From assembly GCA_038380795.1 (NCBI GenBank), contig CM076281.1:372001-436000 (forward strand): a stretch of 64,000 bases of DNA. Reading direction: 5' to 3'. Position numbers and translations under genes: made by a program. Positions 12,731-26,356 of the stretch are shown piece after piece; within the stretch, counting starts at the first letter, position 1, and the number at the start of each line of letters is the position of its first letter. Below the pieces are notes generated by a model, which was not told where the DNA came from, ran no database searches, and worked only from the letters and a program-made list of their open reading frames with translations. The stretch comes from Pyrocephalus nanus. Taxonomy: Eukaryota > Chordata > Aves > Passeriformes > Tyrannidae.

Positions 12731-15090
12731 TGAAATTCTCTACTTTCAGATATCAAAAGATATGAATGGGAGCATAGATCACCGTGGGAATTTTAACTCC
12801 CAGCTGTCACATGTTAGTCAGGAGCTGTTGATGGTTAAAGGTTGAAGTATGTGTGTTGGGTGATGGTGCAGCTGCCAGGGCCGGGATAGGGGCACCAGGA
12901 CACCCCTTTGCTCACTGAGGAGCTGTTTCTCCACAGCCATGGCTGCAGGGTCCAGGCAACCAGCTGGGCTTGTCCATCCCTGGCACTGATTGACTCCGAG
13001 AGTGTTCCCATGAAAGAGCAGAGAGAAAGAAAAAATGTACTGCTATTCAGTGAGGCATAAAGTTAATGTATTGGTGCTGTGCTGCAGGACTTGGAATTGA
13101 AAAAAAAAAAGAAAAACTGAGAACAGAAACACACAAGCCTCATAAACAGTTGCATGTGGTTTCTCTCCCTGCCAGGTTCTTTCTCACCCTCCCATTCTCT
13201 GGAGACATTATTTTTTATTCTGGCACCAGACCAAAGGTATTTCAGTATGGTACTTAAATAAGTGTCCTGTACTTTGGAATTGGAGAGGGAAGGAACACCT
13301 TTGTTTTTAAGAAGAAACTTTTTTCCGTACAGGAATCAACTTTCTGGGACAGCCTGCAAGAAATCAAGCTGAGCTCTTCAAATTCACTCATTAAATGCAA
13401 GTACTCTCTTCTTCATCTTACATTAACCTCCCTTTAATGGCGTGGAAATGTCTTTTCATTTCACAGCTCAGCATTTAAAGACTGTATGGTGAGAGGTTTC
13501 CAAAGTGGTATAAATCAATACCAGCTGGGGAACAGAGCAGGTTCCTGCTTTGCTTGCACTGGGGAGGGGCTGTCATTTCTAATCAGTCCCCTTGGGCTAG
13601 CAATGCATCCTGCTGGCTGCTGGAGATTGGAATCTGGGCTCTGGCTCTAGAAAGTAAGTTCTGGATTGAGGCTTTCCTCTTATTTTGGTGAGATGAATTT
13701 AGATTTCCCATCTGATGATATAATTTGATGGAAAATGCAGTTTGCAGACAGCTCTCAATGGACTTTGCATTTCCTGTTGCTGTTGTTGTGTTTCTGCCTT
13801 TTGGCTCCTTGCCCAGGCAAGGGTGAGAGTCAGCAGTGAAAGTAAAATCCTGTTTCCCGCCTGCCTCTTGCAGAAGATACCTGTATAGCTTTTCTAACTG
13901 CTTCATGGCTTGGGGACAGGTGATTAGCTGGGGCGGTGATGAAATCTCAAATAAATGGTGTGCTTCCCCCACGTCTCTGCTGATGGGACACTTAATGGGA
14001 AACTTACTGGGAATGATGAAGTGGTGTATTTAGGAAAGCTGGCAGGAGAATTTGGGTCATGTTTTGAGGCAGGATGACAAGCACAGCTCTCTGGCAGCTC
14101 ACCATTTGTCACTCTGCAAACCCAGACTTGGAACTGAAGCCTGGTGTGGGCATTGCTGCACCCAGTGCTGGACCTTGGCACCAGCGTGGAGGGGACCGTC
14201 CTTGTCCCTCGTTTGTGCGCAATATCGCACCAGGCTGGAATCTTGCTCAGAGCACGTTTCTGGAGCAACTCCCAGGGTGCTGCCAGCCACCCACTTTGCT
14301 TCTTTGTGCACCAGGTTGTTGCCAGCAGAGCAGCGATGTGGAGCTGAAATCCTGCAGTGTTATTTCATCTCCATTATTTTGCTCTCCAGATCTATTGAGA
14401 TATAACCCCTTCCAAAGAGAGGGACAGATTATGGTGATGGAAATGGCTTAGCTGGGACACAGCTAGTCATTTTTCTTTGCTGATATTTTATTAATATATG
14501 TTATTAACCTTGATTATCCTTCCCCATGGTGCCTTATTGTCTGAACTAATTAATTCTTCTCGCAAGGGGTACAGGGAAGGGATGGATATGTAAACGAGAC
14601 AAGTGTCCAGGTGGCACTACCTGGCATCTGCAGTGAGAGGTGATCCCACCTGAGGAGGAGACTGGCACACAGCAGACAAAACCCAGATACATCTACCTGT
14701 AGATTGGCTGAATTTGTACTGTCCCTTTTAACTGCCACAGACACTGACAGAGACAATACCTTAAGGAATAACAGAACTAGTTTTCTGCTTTTTAAATGAA
14801 CGTGAGATATCCAGGAAAAATAAACAGTTTATTTGGTTGCTCGCTCCCAGCCAGCACTATGCCAGGATGTACAGCACTGATCAGTGCCTCCAGCTCCCAC
14901 TGTTCCTGAGCCACTCCCCCTGAGCTGCTGTGGGTGATGCTCATCCCCAGTTCACCCCTGGTGGGCACAACAGAATGTAAACAGGGCTGCAGCAGAGAGT
15001 CCCCCCACCCTGTGGCCATGGGGCTCCTCACAGACACTCCAGCCCCAGGAACTCACAGGCAACTCTGGGATCCCAATAGCTGCTATTATC

Positions 15091-15119
15091 TTTCCCTTTC
15101 CCTTTCCCTTTCCTTTCTC
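15091..15119 (+). repeat. (TTTCCC)n simple repeat
   Basis: About four and a half units of the hexamer TTTCCC occur in a row, degrading to TTTCTCC at the right end. It is a polypyrimidine tract on the plus strand. Confidence 0.9.
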
Positions 15120-15278
15120 CTAGCTGTGAGTGTGTGAGAAAAGCAGTGAAAGTCTGAATGAAATTGGGTGCCTGGTGCAGCCTGGTGGGGTAAATGTAAT
15201 CCTGTTAGCACGATGAAAATACCATATGCCAGGATGAGATGGAAGTAGATCAAAAGGGATGATTGTGCTTGTAGAGGG

Positions 15279-15294
15279 AAAAAAAAAAAAAAAA
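15279..15294 (+). repeat. A16 homopolymer
   Basis: Sixteen consecutive A residues. No AATAAA or gene-like sequence lies directly upstream on the plus strand, so I read it as a simple repeat rather than a retrocopy tail. Confidence 0.9.
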
Positions 15295-17972
15295 TTATGT
15301 ACACAACCCCATTCAAAACTAAATGACAATTGACTGGATTTGTAAACAATATTCAGGTCCTGAAAATGGCTCCTCTGACTCATGTCAGCCAGATATCTTA
15401 TTACGCTGAGTGACCTCTGTGTCCCCAGAGTGGGTTTCCTGATCTTTATCTCCAAGGTCACTGGTGCTGGTGGGAAATGGCCTTTCCAAAACGATGCATT
15501 TGTTCCTGAGCCATGGCAGGGCTGTGGAACAGGGGGGATTCATGTGTCCTTTTCTCAGGGACTATTTGTCCATCCCTGATGGGAAATTTGGAATTTCTAA
15601 ATGCTGAAGAGATGAAAAGCTCCAGGGAGATGTTCCTGAGCCTTTCAATACTACTTTATATGCAGCAATGAAGTCTTCACTTGGATAAGCCAGTGCCATC
15701 AGCTCTGCCCAGGGCCATCTGTACCCCCCAGGTCAGCGAGGGCAGCAGAGCCAGGCGCTGTCCCGGGGTGGGGACAGGAGCCATCCCCTCCTCAGGGGCC
15801 TGTGGGTGCCCACATGCCATGCAAGCTGGTGCTGCTGGGAAGAGAGAGCGGGAGAGTACTGTCCTTGATGCCAGGAGGGATCTGAAATCCAAATGTTGTT
15901 ACAGGGAGAGCATCTCTGAGAGCAGCCTGCAGTGTTTTACAGGCATTTGAGTGTTCTTCCCTTTGAACTAAGCTGCAATTTGTCTTTGTAGATGTCTCTA
16001 ATACATTAATACAAATGGTGTAGTAGTGGAAATGCATTATAATACTGCGCAGTGTTGCTCTTAGTAATTCTCCTTCTTCAGCAAGTGAACACTTCCTCAC
16101 TCATTTGTATTCATTGTTTTGATGCTTAACTTGAAAAATGTATATTATACAACAGGCTGAAAACCATGACGAATAAAAGGAAAGAACCCAAGGGGATAAT
16201 AAGCATCTCAGCACTGCTGTGAAGTCTCCTGCTGCTAACATCAAAGCAACCAAAGGCATCACTGCTGTGCAGAGGACAGGGTGCATTCCATGGAGCTCAT
16301 CTTGCCATGGGGATGGTGGCCCTGGCACTGGGGAGGCTGGGGAGCACCATTGGGATCACTGGTCACAGGGGCTGGGCCTTCCTGTCCCGGTGTCACTGCA
16401 GTCGGGTGGCAGCTCTGAACTCGCCTGACATGCAGGCAGCCTGGGATGGCTCTGTCCTCTGTGACACAGCAACAAGGGATGGGATGTGTGTGGATACAAA
16501 CCTTCACGTATGGAGAAGTATAACCTACCTTGGAGTTCCAGGGTGGCACACATGCTCTGTAGGGGAGCTTGGGTTGTGAACTATGCCTGGGAAAAGTGGA
16601 CCTGTCAAGTGATGTTGAAATTCTCAACAGTTTTGTTTACCAAATGACAGAGTTTTAGAGAAAGCAGCAAGGGTTCCCTCACATGAGAGGGGCTGTGGGA
16701 ATGTAAACTTGCCGTACATGTAATCTATCACCTAGGTGGAAGTGGAAATCAAGGTGGTTTTGAGCACAAAATGAAAGTTCTGCCCCTTTATGTTTCCATC
16801 ATATCATACCTTGTTGCAGCAGTTTAACAGGTGTTTTCCAAGCTGTAAGAAAGGTGACAGCTGTTTCCAACAGAGCTGTCTGCAGGTTGAGCTGACCTGT
16901 CTGATGTCTGAAGAGAGCTGAGTCTGCTCCCTTGGGATCTTTCATAATGGATTTCTGAGGCATCTGGCCACTTACCAACATGAAGCTCACAGGAGCTTCA
17001 CATCATCACCATCCTAACCCTATGGCTGAAATCAGCCCAGGAGAAGTAAACTCATTGGGTACTCACAGGACACTCATGAGTACACAGAGGAATCTCGAGA
17101 GCTCTGATTCTGTACCAAGAGACAAAATAAGTGCTGAAGTGGGTCAGGCTGCAGCAGAAATCACAGTCTTTGGCAAGTTCCTCTGTGGAATTCAGTTTGT
17201 TGGGGTATTTGTGCTCACTGGTCTTTCATCCTCTGCCCTTCTAGAATAAACATCTTCCTCTCTGGAGAAGTGCCCTGCAAAAGCTGCCAGCTAGCCACGC
17301 CAAGGGGACCTGGGCTCCTACCCACATCCCTCCATTCCTTGTTGTTTCCACCATCTCTTTTGTTTCCTCCAGCTCTTCCATCTACTGCTGCCTCTTGCAC
17401 TCACTTCCTGCAGCTGAGGGCGAGGAGCTCGAGGAAAGGGCAGGAGTGAGGTTGTCCCAGACCCTGTGGTTTGGTGGAATGGGCCTGCTGGGGCTCTCGC
17501 CTGTGCCCACCTGTCTCCCTGATTCTCACCTGCCAGCGGTTCAGGTGCAGCCACGTGTGCCCTTGAAACACAGGGAAACATTGGTGTACCACGATGCTGC
17601 AGGGATGGGGCTTTCCTGGAGGGTCATTGGGCAGGACCAGGGGGAGCCTGTGAAGCAGCATTGTCTGGGTGAGCACCCTGCACCCATCCTGTCTTGACAG
17701 ATGATGAGGAGCAGCCTGGAACAGGCCAGGTTCCAAGTGAGTTGTTTTCACAGCGAGAACCAACTAAAAGTAAAATCAAGCAGCTAAAACAAAAGCCAGA
17801 AATCAAAGGAGAATCAAGGCAAGCCTGTGGTTTTTTTAAATGTCTTTTCATGGCAGCTGTGATCATGAGGTGCAGGCAGCAGAGCAGAGCCATGATGGCT
17901 CTGCAGCTCCTGTGTTCTCACCCTGCCTCCAGGGCAGCCGTGCTCCAGTAAAATAGATCTGCCTGGGCTGGT

Positions 17973-18028
17973 CCCAGCACAGCCTGGCTGTGTCCCACAT
18001 CCCAGCACGACCTCACTGTGTCCCACAC
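17973..18028 (+). repeat. 28-bp imperfect tandem duplication
   Basis: Two adjacent 28-base copies (17973-18000 and 18001-18028) match at 23 of 28 positions by hand count. Each runs from CCCAGCAC to GTCCCACA. It looks like a small local duplication with no coding role seen. Confidence 0.75.
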
Positions 18029-18289
18029 CATGCCTGACACTGCACTCCTGCCCCTTAGTTTGGCTGCAGTGGGTGTCATTTATCTGCCCTGAGTGACCTG
18101 GGCTGCAGTGCTCACAAGGAGCAGCTCTCCATGAAGTCTGTGATATTTAAGGGAAGGTTTCGGTTATTCCATGTATTGCTGTCTCCAATAATCTCATCCA
18201 CATCCTGCCTTGTGATCCAGACCATAGAATCCTGGATTTAGTTTTGGGGAATTATTGTCATGGATTTTTACCCTATGGGTGTACCTGTA

Positions 18290-18475
18290 AAAACCATTAA
18301 TATTCAAATAACTTTGCGAAATAAGCAACTATGCCAGAGTAGTTATTTAATACTATTTATGGTGACAGACTTATCTTACTGATTTCTCAAACACATTTCT
18401 CCAGAGGAAATTAGATACATTGCTTAGTTAGAGCTGTGCCAGGGAGAAAATGTTTCTATAAATACTTATCAACTC
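18290..18475. promoter_or_regulatory. possible conserved non-coding element
   Basis: This is a unique AT-rich block with a TTAATATTCAAAT POU/homeobox-like core near its left end and repeated TAGTTATTTAATAC-like AT segments. There is no coding frame. The call rests on texture only. Confidence 0.2.
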
Positions 18476-20588
18476 ATCTGGAGAGATGACAAGTGTTGGT
18501 GTGTCCTTCACAATGTCATGTTGGTCACTGGGTCTGGTTTAAAATTCAGTTGTTTATGTTCTCCAGGAGAAAGAAAACCTGATAGTTCTAAAGTGGGGAT
18601 CAAAGTATGTGGACAAAAATCAGTCTTGAACTCTGAAACCTTGAATTTAATGCTTTTTTGCCTTTTTTTTTTTTTCCTCTTCTGATAGAATCAACGGGAA
18701 ATAAATTGCCAGACAGCCTAAGGCATTCTGTTTTTGTACCTGGCACTCGAGGACAAAGTGATGGTACCAGCCAAGGTGGTGAGAGCAGTGTCTGTGCCCA
18801 GCAATGGAATGCCCTGTGTCCCATGCCCGGTCCAGGCAGAGGATCTGGACAGGAACCCATTCCAGGGCACAGTGTGGGACCAAAAGGAGATCAGCAAGAG
18901 GTGGCACCACACTGCCCATGGGACTGCAGCACCCTGACAACATGCAAGTGGGAAATTTCACTTTAATTATGTTGAAAATTATGTTACAAAAGCAGAAGTT
19001 CTGATGGGAATCAGGCTGAGGTGCTGTATGAAATACATTCAAATAAGCAAATGACTTGTCTAAATCTCAGATTTTGCCAGTTATGAAACTTCCTGTGGTT
19101 TGCAGCAGGCCTGGGAAAAAGAAACATCTGGCAAATAATGAAAAATGTTCCTATAGGCTTCTGCCTATGGATTGCAGGAGGAATGCAGGGAAATTGCATC
19201 CTGATTTACTTGGAATAACCCATGAAGAGCTGGAATGGATAGTGAGACTGGGGTAAAACCTCAGCATTCCTTCTTAAGTGCACAGAACCTCTCATTTCCA
19301 GAGCTGACCCCTGGTCAAGGTGACTCCTCAGTTCTGTTGCTGATTCTGTTTTAGGCGCAGAGGAGGCCCAGGGGCACCAGTGATTTATTTGTTATAACTG
19401 ATGATTCAGAAGTAGCTGTGGGTACCAGCAGGTCTGGGTGGGGTTGGGGAATGCCAGTGGTCCTAGCTGTGCCCTGTCCTGGCCTTTCTGCAGGTGCTGC
19501 TGCTGCTGCTCCCGCTGCAATGGGACAGCTGTGGGAGCCTGGGCACATCCCTGAGGCTGAGCTGGCCAGCAGGAGAGCTCCCCCCAGACAGATGGCTTTG
19601 ATTTGTTTATTTCTTTGAGTATCCTATTGATTTGCAAAAACTCAAATGCTGTTTTGCTGCTGACTCCAAGGTAATGGAGTTTTTTTTGACAGTTACCTTG
19701 TTATCCAACCTCAAATGTCAAATCCACCCACCAGCCTATCTGTGCATTAATAACTCTATTACCAGCTCTAGCTGGTTTCAGAATAAACTCTAAAATTATG
19801 GTTAAACACATACATTGCATCTAACTGCAGTAGTCAAACCAGTTAATTCTCTGCCGTGCTTGGAAAAATGTTCTCTCAACAGCTCTTCGGACATGTCAGG
19901 ATACTTTTAGTCACAATTAAAACACCAACATACAATGTTATAGCACCAGTTCTGTTAACTGATGTGCCAGCACTTTATTCAGTAGACTATAAAAAACTTC
20001 AATTTTTAGTATTTGGAGCCTTGAAGGAGAAAGCCCCCCTAACATTGATGCCTGATGACATTTAGTCAATGAATTAAGAAAAAAAACAGTGGTGGTTCTG
20101 TCTGTCTCCCAGGTCTTGCTAGCACTAAATTACAGAATTAATAGGCTTTTAGAAGAGACTGACACACAGTTACTGTGACAAAGACAATTAAATGTGGAAA
20201 GCTACTTTTCTCACCACATTTAATTTTAACTGGAGGCTTTGAGACTCAATAAATCTTTTTCTTATTTCATTCTCATATTTTCCACAGGTATTCAAGTCTT
20301 TAGGAAAGTTCCTGATATAAGCAAATTAATTTTTCCTTCCCCTCGATCTTTTGCTTTTCTCTTTATCCCCTTCTTCAAAAAAGAGCTGAAGTGCTTTCCC
20401 ATCACCAGTGCTTTGCTTTGTTTGGGATTGCTGTTACTGAAATGTGGCTCAGGTGTTGTGAAAATACAGTGGAACAGGAGTCCCGGTCCCTTGTGGGATT
20501 TTTCTGGCAACTCCAACAAGGGGGAAAAAAGCAGATGAGGCCACTTGTCTGTGGGAACATCTTGGGGCAGTGGAACTGGGGTGCAGGA

Positions 20589-20605
20589 TTTTTTTTTTTT
20601 TTTTT
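20589..20605 (+). repeat. T17 homopolymer
   Basis: Seventeen consecutive T residues. Reading the minus strand, no retrocopy body or upstream AATAAA was recognised, so this is called a simple repeat. Confidence 0.9.
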
Positions 20606-23600
20606 CAGAAAAATATCAGCATCATGAAAATTCAGATTTCTGTGACAGCTTTAGAAACAGACTCAGAAAATCTTTCTATTCTGAGAGCTTGGGCTTAATT
20701 AGCCTGCCTTTAAGCTAACGGTAGGGAATAGAACTTTATATTTGGGTTAAAATCAATCTTCTAAGAAACAATTCTTTAAGAAATTGCTAAGAATGGATTT
20801 ATCCAGCTCCCATGGCCATTCAGAGGAAGCAGCAATGATTCAGCATTTCCCCCATGTGATGGCTCTCCATAGGGTTTATTAGCACAGCCTATTCCAGCAC
20901 CTCTCAGAAAGCTTTTGGCACAGCACACTGTAAATCTCTTCACTTGCTGAAAGTTGGTTTAGGCTCTTGTTCAATCTCAACTTCAGTAGATATGGTGACC
21001 TCGAGTGGAAGCACCAAGAGATGTAGTGCTGTTGCTTCTACCAGTCAGTACCAAATAGTCAGATAAATCCATTACTTTGGGGAGATCGGTTGTGCATCAG
21101 ACACATCTCCTGGGCTTGAGGCATCACGATCCCCCGCAATCAGATACAATCAGTCCACAGTCTGACCTGTCTGAGGGCTGCAGAGCCCAGCATGGGGAGG
21201 TTAATGGAGATACCCCCACATTTAGTGGTTTGAACAGAAGTTGGTTGTGATGGCAGCTTTTGTAGAGGCAGCAGGGCTCTGGAAGACAGGAGAGCTTTAA
21301 CTCCTTACACCCCCTGGTCCTTTTGACAGGTCTCTTCTGACAGGACCATCATAGCTTGTGGTCATCTTCCATCTTCCTCAGTTCCCTGCCACTACAGATC
21401 TGCTCTGAGCTGATTCAGAGCAGCTGCCCTCAGAGTGCAGAGGCAGCACCACTAATGTCAGGTGACATTTATGCCTCCCTCCTTACTGGCTTAACATCAT
21501 GTGAATGGTTCAGTGTTTCCGCACAGACTGATGGAGCAAATTACCCTTCTCAAGGACCCGTGACTTTCTGACTGTAAGGACCAGCTTGCCTAATTTCAGC
21601 CTGACATGTCCCTTCCCGATGGCAGCAGCACTGAGATGTGTCCTGGCTGTGCCCTCATTGCTGCTTCCCAGTTGACTGGCTGATGAACACCCTGGCCTTG
21701 CCACTGGCAGGAGTGGTGATGGATGCACTGCTTGGATCTTCGGCTGTGCTTGGCCAGGATCTGATGCAACCTGCCCTGCCTGCCACTGCCACCTGCTCCC
21801 CGGCCACCTCACCACCCTCAGAGCAGTCCCACATCCCCATGGGGACCTCGTCAGGAGGCTGAGGGGCTGAAAGGGCTCTGCAGCTGGAGCCTTGTGAGCC
21901 ACATGGCTCACACTCTGCTGCATTGTAATCAATCCCATTATGATATTGTCGATGAGGGTGAAATGAACTCACAGTAGCTTAAAGCAAGAGAGGTTAATTA
22001 AAAACCTTGATCAAAGCATCATAAACCACATAAAAGGTTCCACCTTTTAATTATTTTTGAATGGTCTCAGAGGCAGTATGGCCAAAAAGAAGTCCCTGTT
22101 CCCAGGGCCCACAAGCTGTGAAATTGTGTCATCATTTAGTTAACACTTGCTGTGTGAATGAGAGAAAGGCAAAGCTCAGGACAGACCCCTTTTTCAGGAT
22201 GAAAAGAGGAATTGGTGATGATTCGTTAGTGCTCCTGTGACAGAACAACCAGGGTCAGACTGGGGAGTTGCACAGACCTTCCCCAGCTGACGGGCAGGAG
22301 TTGTGCCAAACTGGCCCCCACAGCCTGTCATTGTCTCGAGATGCGAATGTCACACCTTGGGAATAAGGTTTCAGCACCTGCTGGATGTTTCAGTTCTCAC
22401 AAGCACTTTCTGCTGTTGGATTGAAATCAAACCAGTCAGCCCAGCAGCTGAGCTTCCGAAGCTCCCTGTTTGACCCAAACCAGCTCACCATATTGCCCAG
22501 CTCAATCATTCAGCAGTGAGGTGTGACCTGGTCTGGGACACGATCAAAGCACCGACTGCAGAGAGGGCAGAGGACACGGAAACGTTTATCCAAGGAAGAC
22601 TGCAGTGGGAATTTTAGGTTATAAGGGATAATTCTGCAGTCTGTTGCAGGGTAGGTGGGAGATGGAAGTTCAAGTCCTCCCCACTGCAGGATGGTATCCA
22701 GGGCGAGCACAGGTACCAAGGGTGGCAGTGCAGGGATGTTCTGTAGCAAGCACAGCAAAGGTGCTTCCAAATGCCTCTTTCTGGTATGTGAAGTGGGACC
22801 AGAGTAGTGTGTGCTTCCTCCTGCCCTTTGGCTTCTGTACCTTTTGTGCTGTCAGAGGCTCGTATTTATGCATGATATACATAGAAAATGACAGACCTGT
22901 AATGCTAACTGAAGGTAGTTAAATGGTGGTGTGAATACAAATAAATAGCATTTCCAAGCTTAATACAGAAGTAGTGTGAGCTCTCTTGGGTAGGGCACTG
23001 CAATTGCAAAGACTTTCTTTCTTGTGTTGGTTTTGAATTTCATGCAACTGTTGTTTCTATCCTATTATTTAGCCCCTGGGATATGATTTTTGGAATACAA
23101 TGATTTCTTGTATAACAGGTTTCATCCCAGGTTTGAACCCAGCAGAGCTCCTTTCCTGTCCTACAGTTTTGCTATGAGAGGGGGAAGAAGTGCCTGGAGA
23201 AAAGAGCAACATCTGCACACGCAGCTGATGAGACTAGGGTGTGAAAATGTCCTGTCTTCCCTTCCCACCCTGCAGTGATGGACTCCACAGGTGAACTGAA
23301 GCCCCGGGAAATGTGGGAGGTGTCGACACATGGTTTGTGCACTGCCCCATTTGCTGCAGAAACAGATGATTGCATCTCCCCAGAACAAAGGAGAAGGACG
23401 AAGTGTCCTGGTTAGAGGGTTTGCATGACCTCGGTGACCCTGGGCTGGAGCAGTGGCCACTGTGCCTCTGGGTACAACCAGCACTGGGTGGTGCAGGTGC
23501 CATCTCCATGGCAAGGTTGGGGGGAGCAAGGATCATCACAGCCCCACCTGGGGGGCCCAGGACCATGACAGCCCCACAGCAGGAGGGTGGGGAGTCTCAG

Positions 23601-26084
23601 CTGTGCCGCTCCTGGCACAACTCTGAGCTCACCCACCAGCTCACAGCTGAGCTGGGCTTTTTAGAACCAAGTCCTGTGTTCTGCACTGAGTGAGAGGGGC
23701 TGTTCATGGCATCCTGACATGAACTGGCTTCAAGTGGCCCCTTGGGGTCTCTCAATTAATTAGTTTGATGGGGAGCTGGGTTAGTTACCAAGCACATGCG
23801 CCTCAGAAGCCAAGTTACAGAGCAGCTGCAAACTGATCTGTGCTTCTGGGCCAGCACAACCAGGGCTGCTCTGCATCTCCCACGTGTTCCAACACAGCCC
23901 CATGCCCTTTTCCCTTTCTTTCCTATCAAATCCCATTCCATGGCTTGCTCTCCCTCCTCCACCAGTGCTGCAGAGGACAACTTTTCTTACTCCCAGGATG
24001 GATCTGTACAGCCCACTCACCTCTCAGTGTCAGTATGATTTGTATTACAGAGACATCAAAGCACAGCATCCTCTGGGAAAAGGAGAGATAAAGGGAGGAG
24101 AAAATGTTCCAGAAGCACCAACAAGCAAAAGTTGTGGTTAGCTCCTTTGTGGAAGAATAATCTCCCCACAGGTGTGCTGAGCACTCCAGCAGCACACAGC
24201 AGGAGCAGCCAGGGCTTTGTGCACAGCATAATCTCATCATGCTCTGTTTGGATAAGAAGCGTAGCTTCATGCTTTTCCCCTTCTAGGAAAGAGATTTATT
24301 ATGAAAAGCAGGTCTCTACTTCAGAGCACATACAAAAACAGTTGGCTTCATAACCTTGGGGAAAAAAGATAAATAAAGAAATCCCATGAGACACATGTGA
24401 GAACTGAGGAAGTATTAAAACATATGTTGGAACATACTGATCCCTGAAAGCCTCCTGCAGCAGACATGAATCTTTTTCATTTCCAGCCACACTGATACTT
24501 TAATGGAGATGGTGTGTGCTGCTCACCTGGATCAATCATTTATGCAGATTCTTGCCAAGCCCCCACCACAGCTGTCTCTCAGGCCAGCACAGAGGATGTG
24601 GGCTGTGTTTCAGCTGAGGGATATCAAATCTCTGCAGGGAGCAGAGCTGCAGCCTGTGGCCAGGGTTCAAGCTCCCAGGGTCCGAGGGCTGCCACCTTTG
24701 TCACATCAGAAGGATATCCAGGGACCTGCAATCTGCCCTGCAGATCAGTATCCCTCTTGCTAGTGTTAGTCCACAGCAATGTCCCAGTGATGCCTGGCTC
24801 AGTGTGAGCAGAGTCTTGAAATTCACTCTTTTATACCTATTTCAAGGACATCAGATTTTTTCTTTTTCTTCCCCCTAAGTGTATGTGAAATAAATACAGC
24901 ACAGGCCTACGAGGATGAAAAGATGAATCACAGCTATGAAAATATTGGCTGTATTTTAAGCAGGACTCCCAGCAGGTAAGACCACAGCCATCTATTGCTG
25001 ACATACTTCAGAGGCATCAAAAGCCTTTTTTTTCCACTATTGAATTATCGTTAATTATTCTTAAAATAAAGTGCTACCATGCAATATTAATTCAGAAGAA
25101 ACTGTAAATTCTTTGCTATTCTCTAAGGCTTGTTTTCACAATGAATTAGTGGGAGTTAATTTAGCACTACACAAAAACAGGACCATTGCAGGAATACAAA
25201 CTAGGTGTTGCTTCCTGAATTCTACCTCGCTCTTTTTCTGCCCCTCTCTAATTTTTATTCAGTGTGGTACAAAAGGTCTTAGTCTGGCAGAGAGCAAATT
25301 TGCTGAAAAAGCAGAAGTCAGGAAGAAATCCTGCATGATTCCCTTCCTCTTGTGTGTATTAACAATTTGGTACAGATACATTGCTCTCACGGTGGAAAAG
25401 AATGGTAAAAAATGGGCTCTAATTTTTTGCAGTATGTTAATATTAGTATCTGTGAACAGTATTTGTGTTATAATGTCTATTTAGCATGTCCTTCATCCAA
25501 GAGTGATCCCAGTTTTCTGGAGCAAGCACTGCTTCAGCCCACGGATGGCACTTTGACTGTTGATCACTTCCTCTAAAAATGCAAGAGATTTTAGTCCTTA
25601 CTGGGAGATGGAAAACTAAAATAAGCAATTTGGAAAGCATTCTGCATCTTGGAGAGGCTTTATATAATCTATTCAAACTCAGCTTGAAATAGAGAAATGG
25701 CTTTACCTCCAGAAGCATCCAAAAATATGTCATGTCAGCATGTGCATTGTGTAGGAAAATCACCAAATCCTCAAAAGCTGGAGGTGAAGATCCCCTGTGC
25801 TAATGAAGGGCTTGTTTAGTGCTGCAGCTCCTGCAGATGCCTGTGGAAGTCAGATTCTCAGTGAGTATTGGGGTCCTGGTGGTGTGTAACCAAAAGGCTC
25901 TTCAGTAGTAATGTCCACACAGCCTGATGTGAATGTTGGGGCCCCTCAGCCAGTCCAGAAGCTGGAGGGATGCACAGCACTTCCTTGGGCATCCCAGGAG
26001 AGTGGGATGGTCCTGTCTGCTGGCTCAGGCTTCTTTCTCTGGGGAGCCAGAGATGTAATTGTTACTGCAGTGGGCATCCTCTCT

Positions 26085-26356
26085 AGGAGGTCACAAGGGA
26101 CAAGAGCAAATAGCCTCAAGTTGTGCCAGGGGAGGTTTAGACTTGATATTGGGAAAAATTTCTTGAGGGAAAGGATGTCCAGTCCTGGAACTGCCCATGG
26201 CAGTGGTGCAGTCCCCATTCCTGGATGGATTTAAAAGACATGCAGATGTGGCACTTGGGGACAGGGTTTAGTGATGGCCTTGGCAGTGCTGGAGGAATGG
26301 TTGGACTCGATGGTCTGGACAGTCTTTCCAACCTCATTGATTCTGTGATTCTGTAA
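26085..26356 (+). mobile_element. CR1 LINE, 5'-truncated 3' end
   Basis: This matches the known 3' end of avian CR1 retrotransposons in the plus orientation. Diagnostic parts are the CAAGTTGTGCCAGGGGAGGTTTAG-type segment near 26120, the GTCCAGTCCTGGAACTGCCC-type segment, the GGTTGGACTCGATGGTCT segment near 26300, and the closing ATTCTGTGATTCTGTAA terminal repeat at about 26338-26356. CR1 elements are non-LTR retrotransposons that prime at short 3' repeats and are usually heavily 5'-truncated, as here: only about 270 bases of a roughly 4.5-kb element remain. There is no coding potential left, and divergence from the consensus suggests an old insertion. Confidence 0.9.

Larger units (their letters stand above)
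1..15078. other. gene-free stretch, left flank
   Basis: I find no gene here. Open frames are short, and several overlap each other on both strands in the CTG/CAG-rich blocks near 1.06-1.4, 2.1-2.4, 3.15-3.6 and 14.05-14.45 kb, which is expected where stop codons are rare by composition. AT-rich blocks with homeobox-type TAATTA cores lie between them, and the clearer ones are listed separately. The only simple repeat is a short A-tract near 13.1 kb. No CR1 tail, tRNA internal promoter or CpG island was seen. The stretch could be intergenic or a very large intron. Confidence 0.6.
15120..26084. other. gene-free stretch
   Basis: No supported gene. Homopolymer tracts occur at 15279-15294 (A16), 18663-18675 (T13) and 20589-20605 (T17). 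A 28-bp imperfect tandem duplication lies at 17973-18028. GC-richer blocks near 17.4-18.0, 21.6-21.9 and 23.2-23.7 kb are open in several frames on both strands, which marks them as stop-poor rather than coding. The open frame at 25071-25484 lies in AT-rich sequence and has no recognisable domain. Confidence 0.55.

Noticed and set aside
23405..23425. GTGTCCTGGTT as a second LTR-like start
   Set aside because: The match ends after eleven bases and the following sequence does not resemble the LTR motif.
25071..25484. 137-codon plus-strand open frame with a hydrophobic end
   Set aside because: It lies in AT-rich sequence with no recognisable family. The hydrophobic run follows from T-rich codons.
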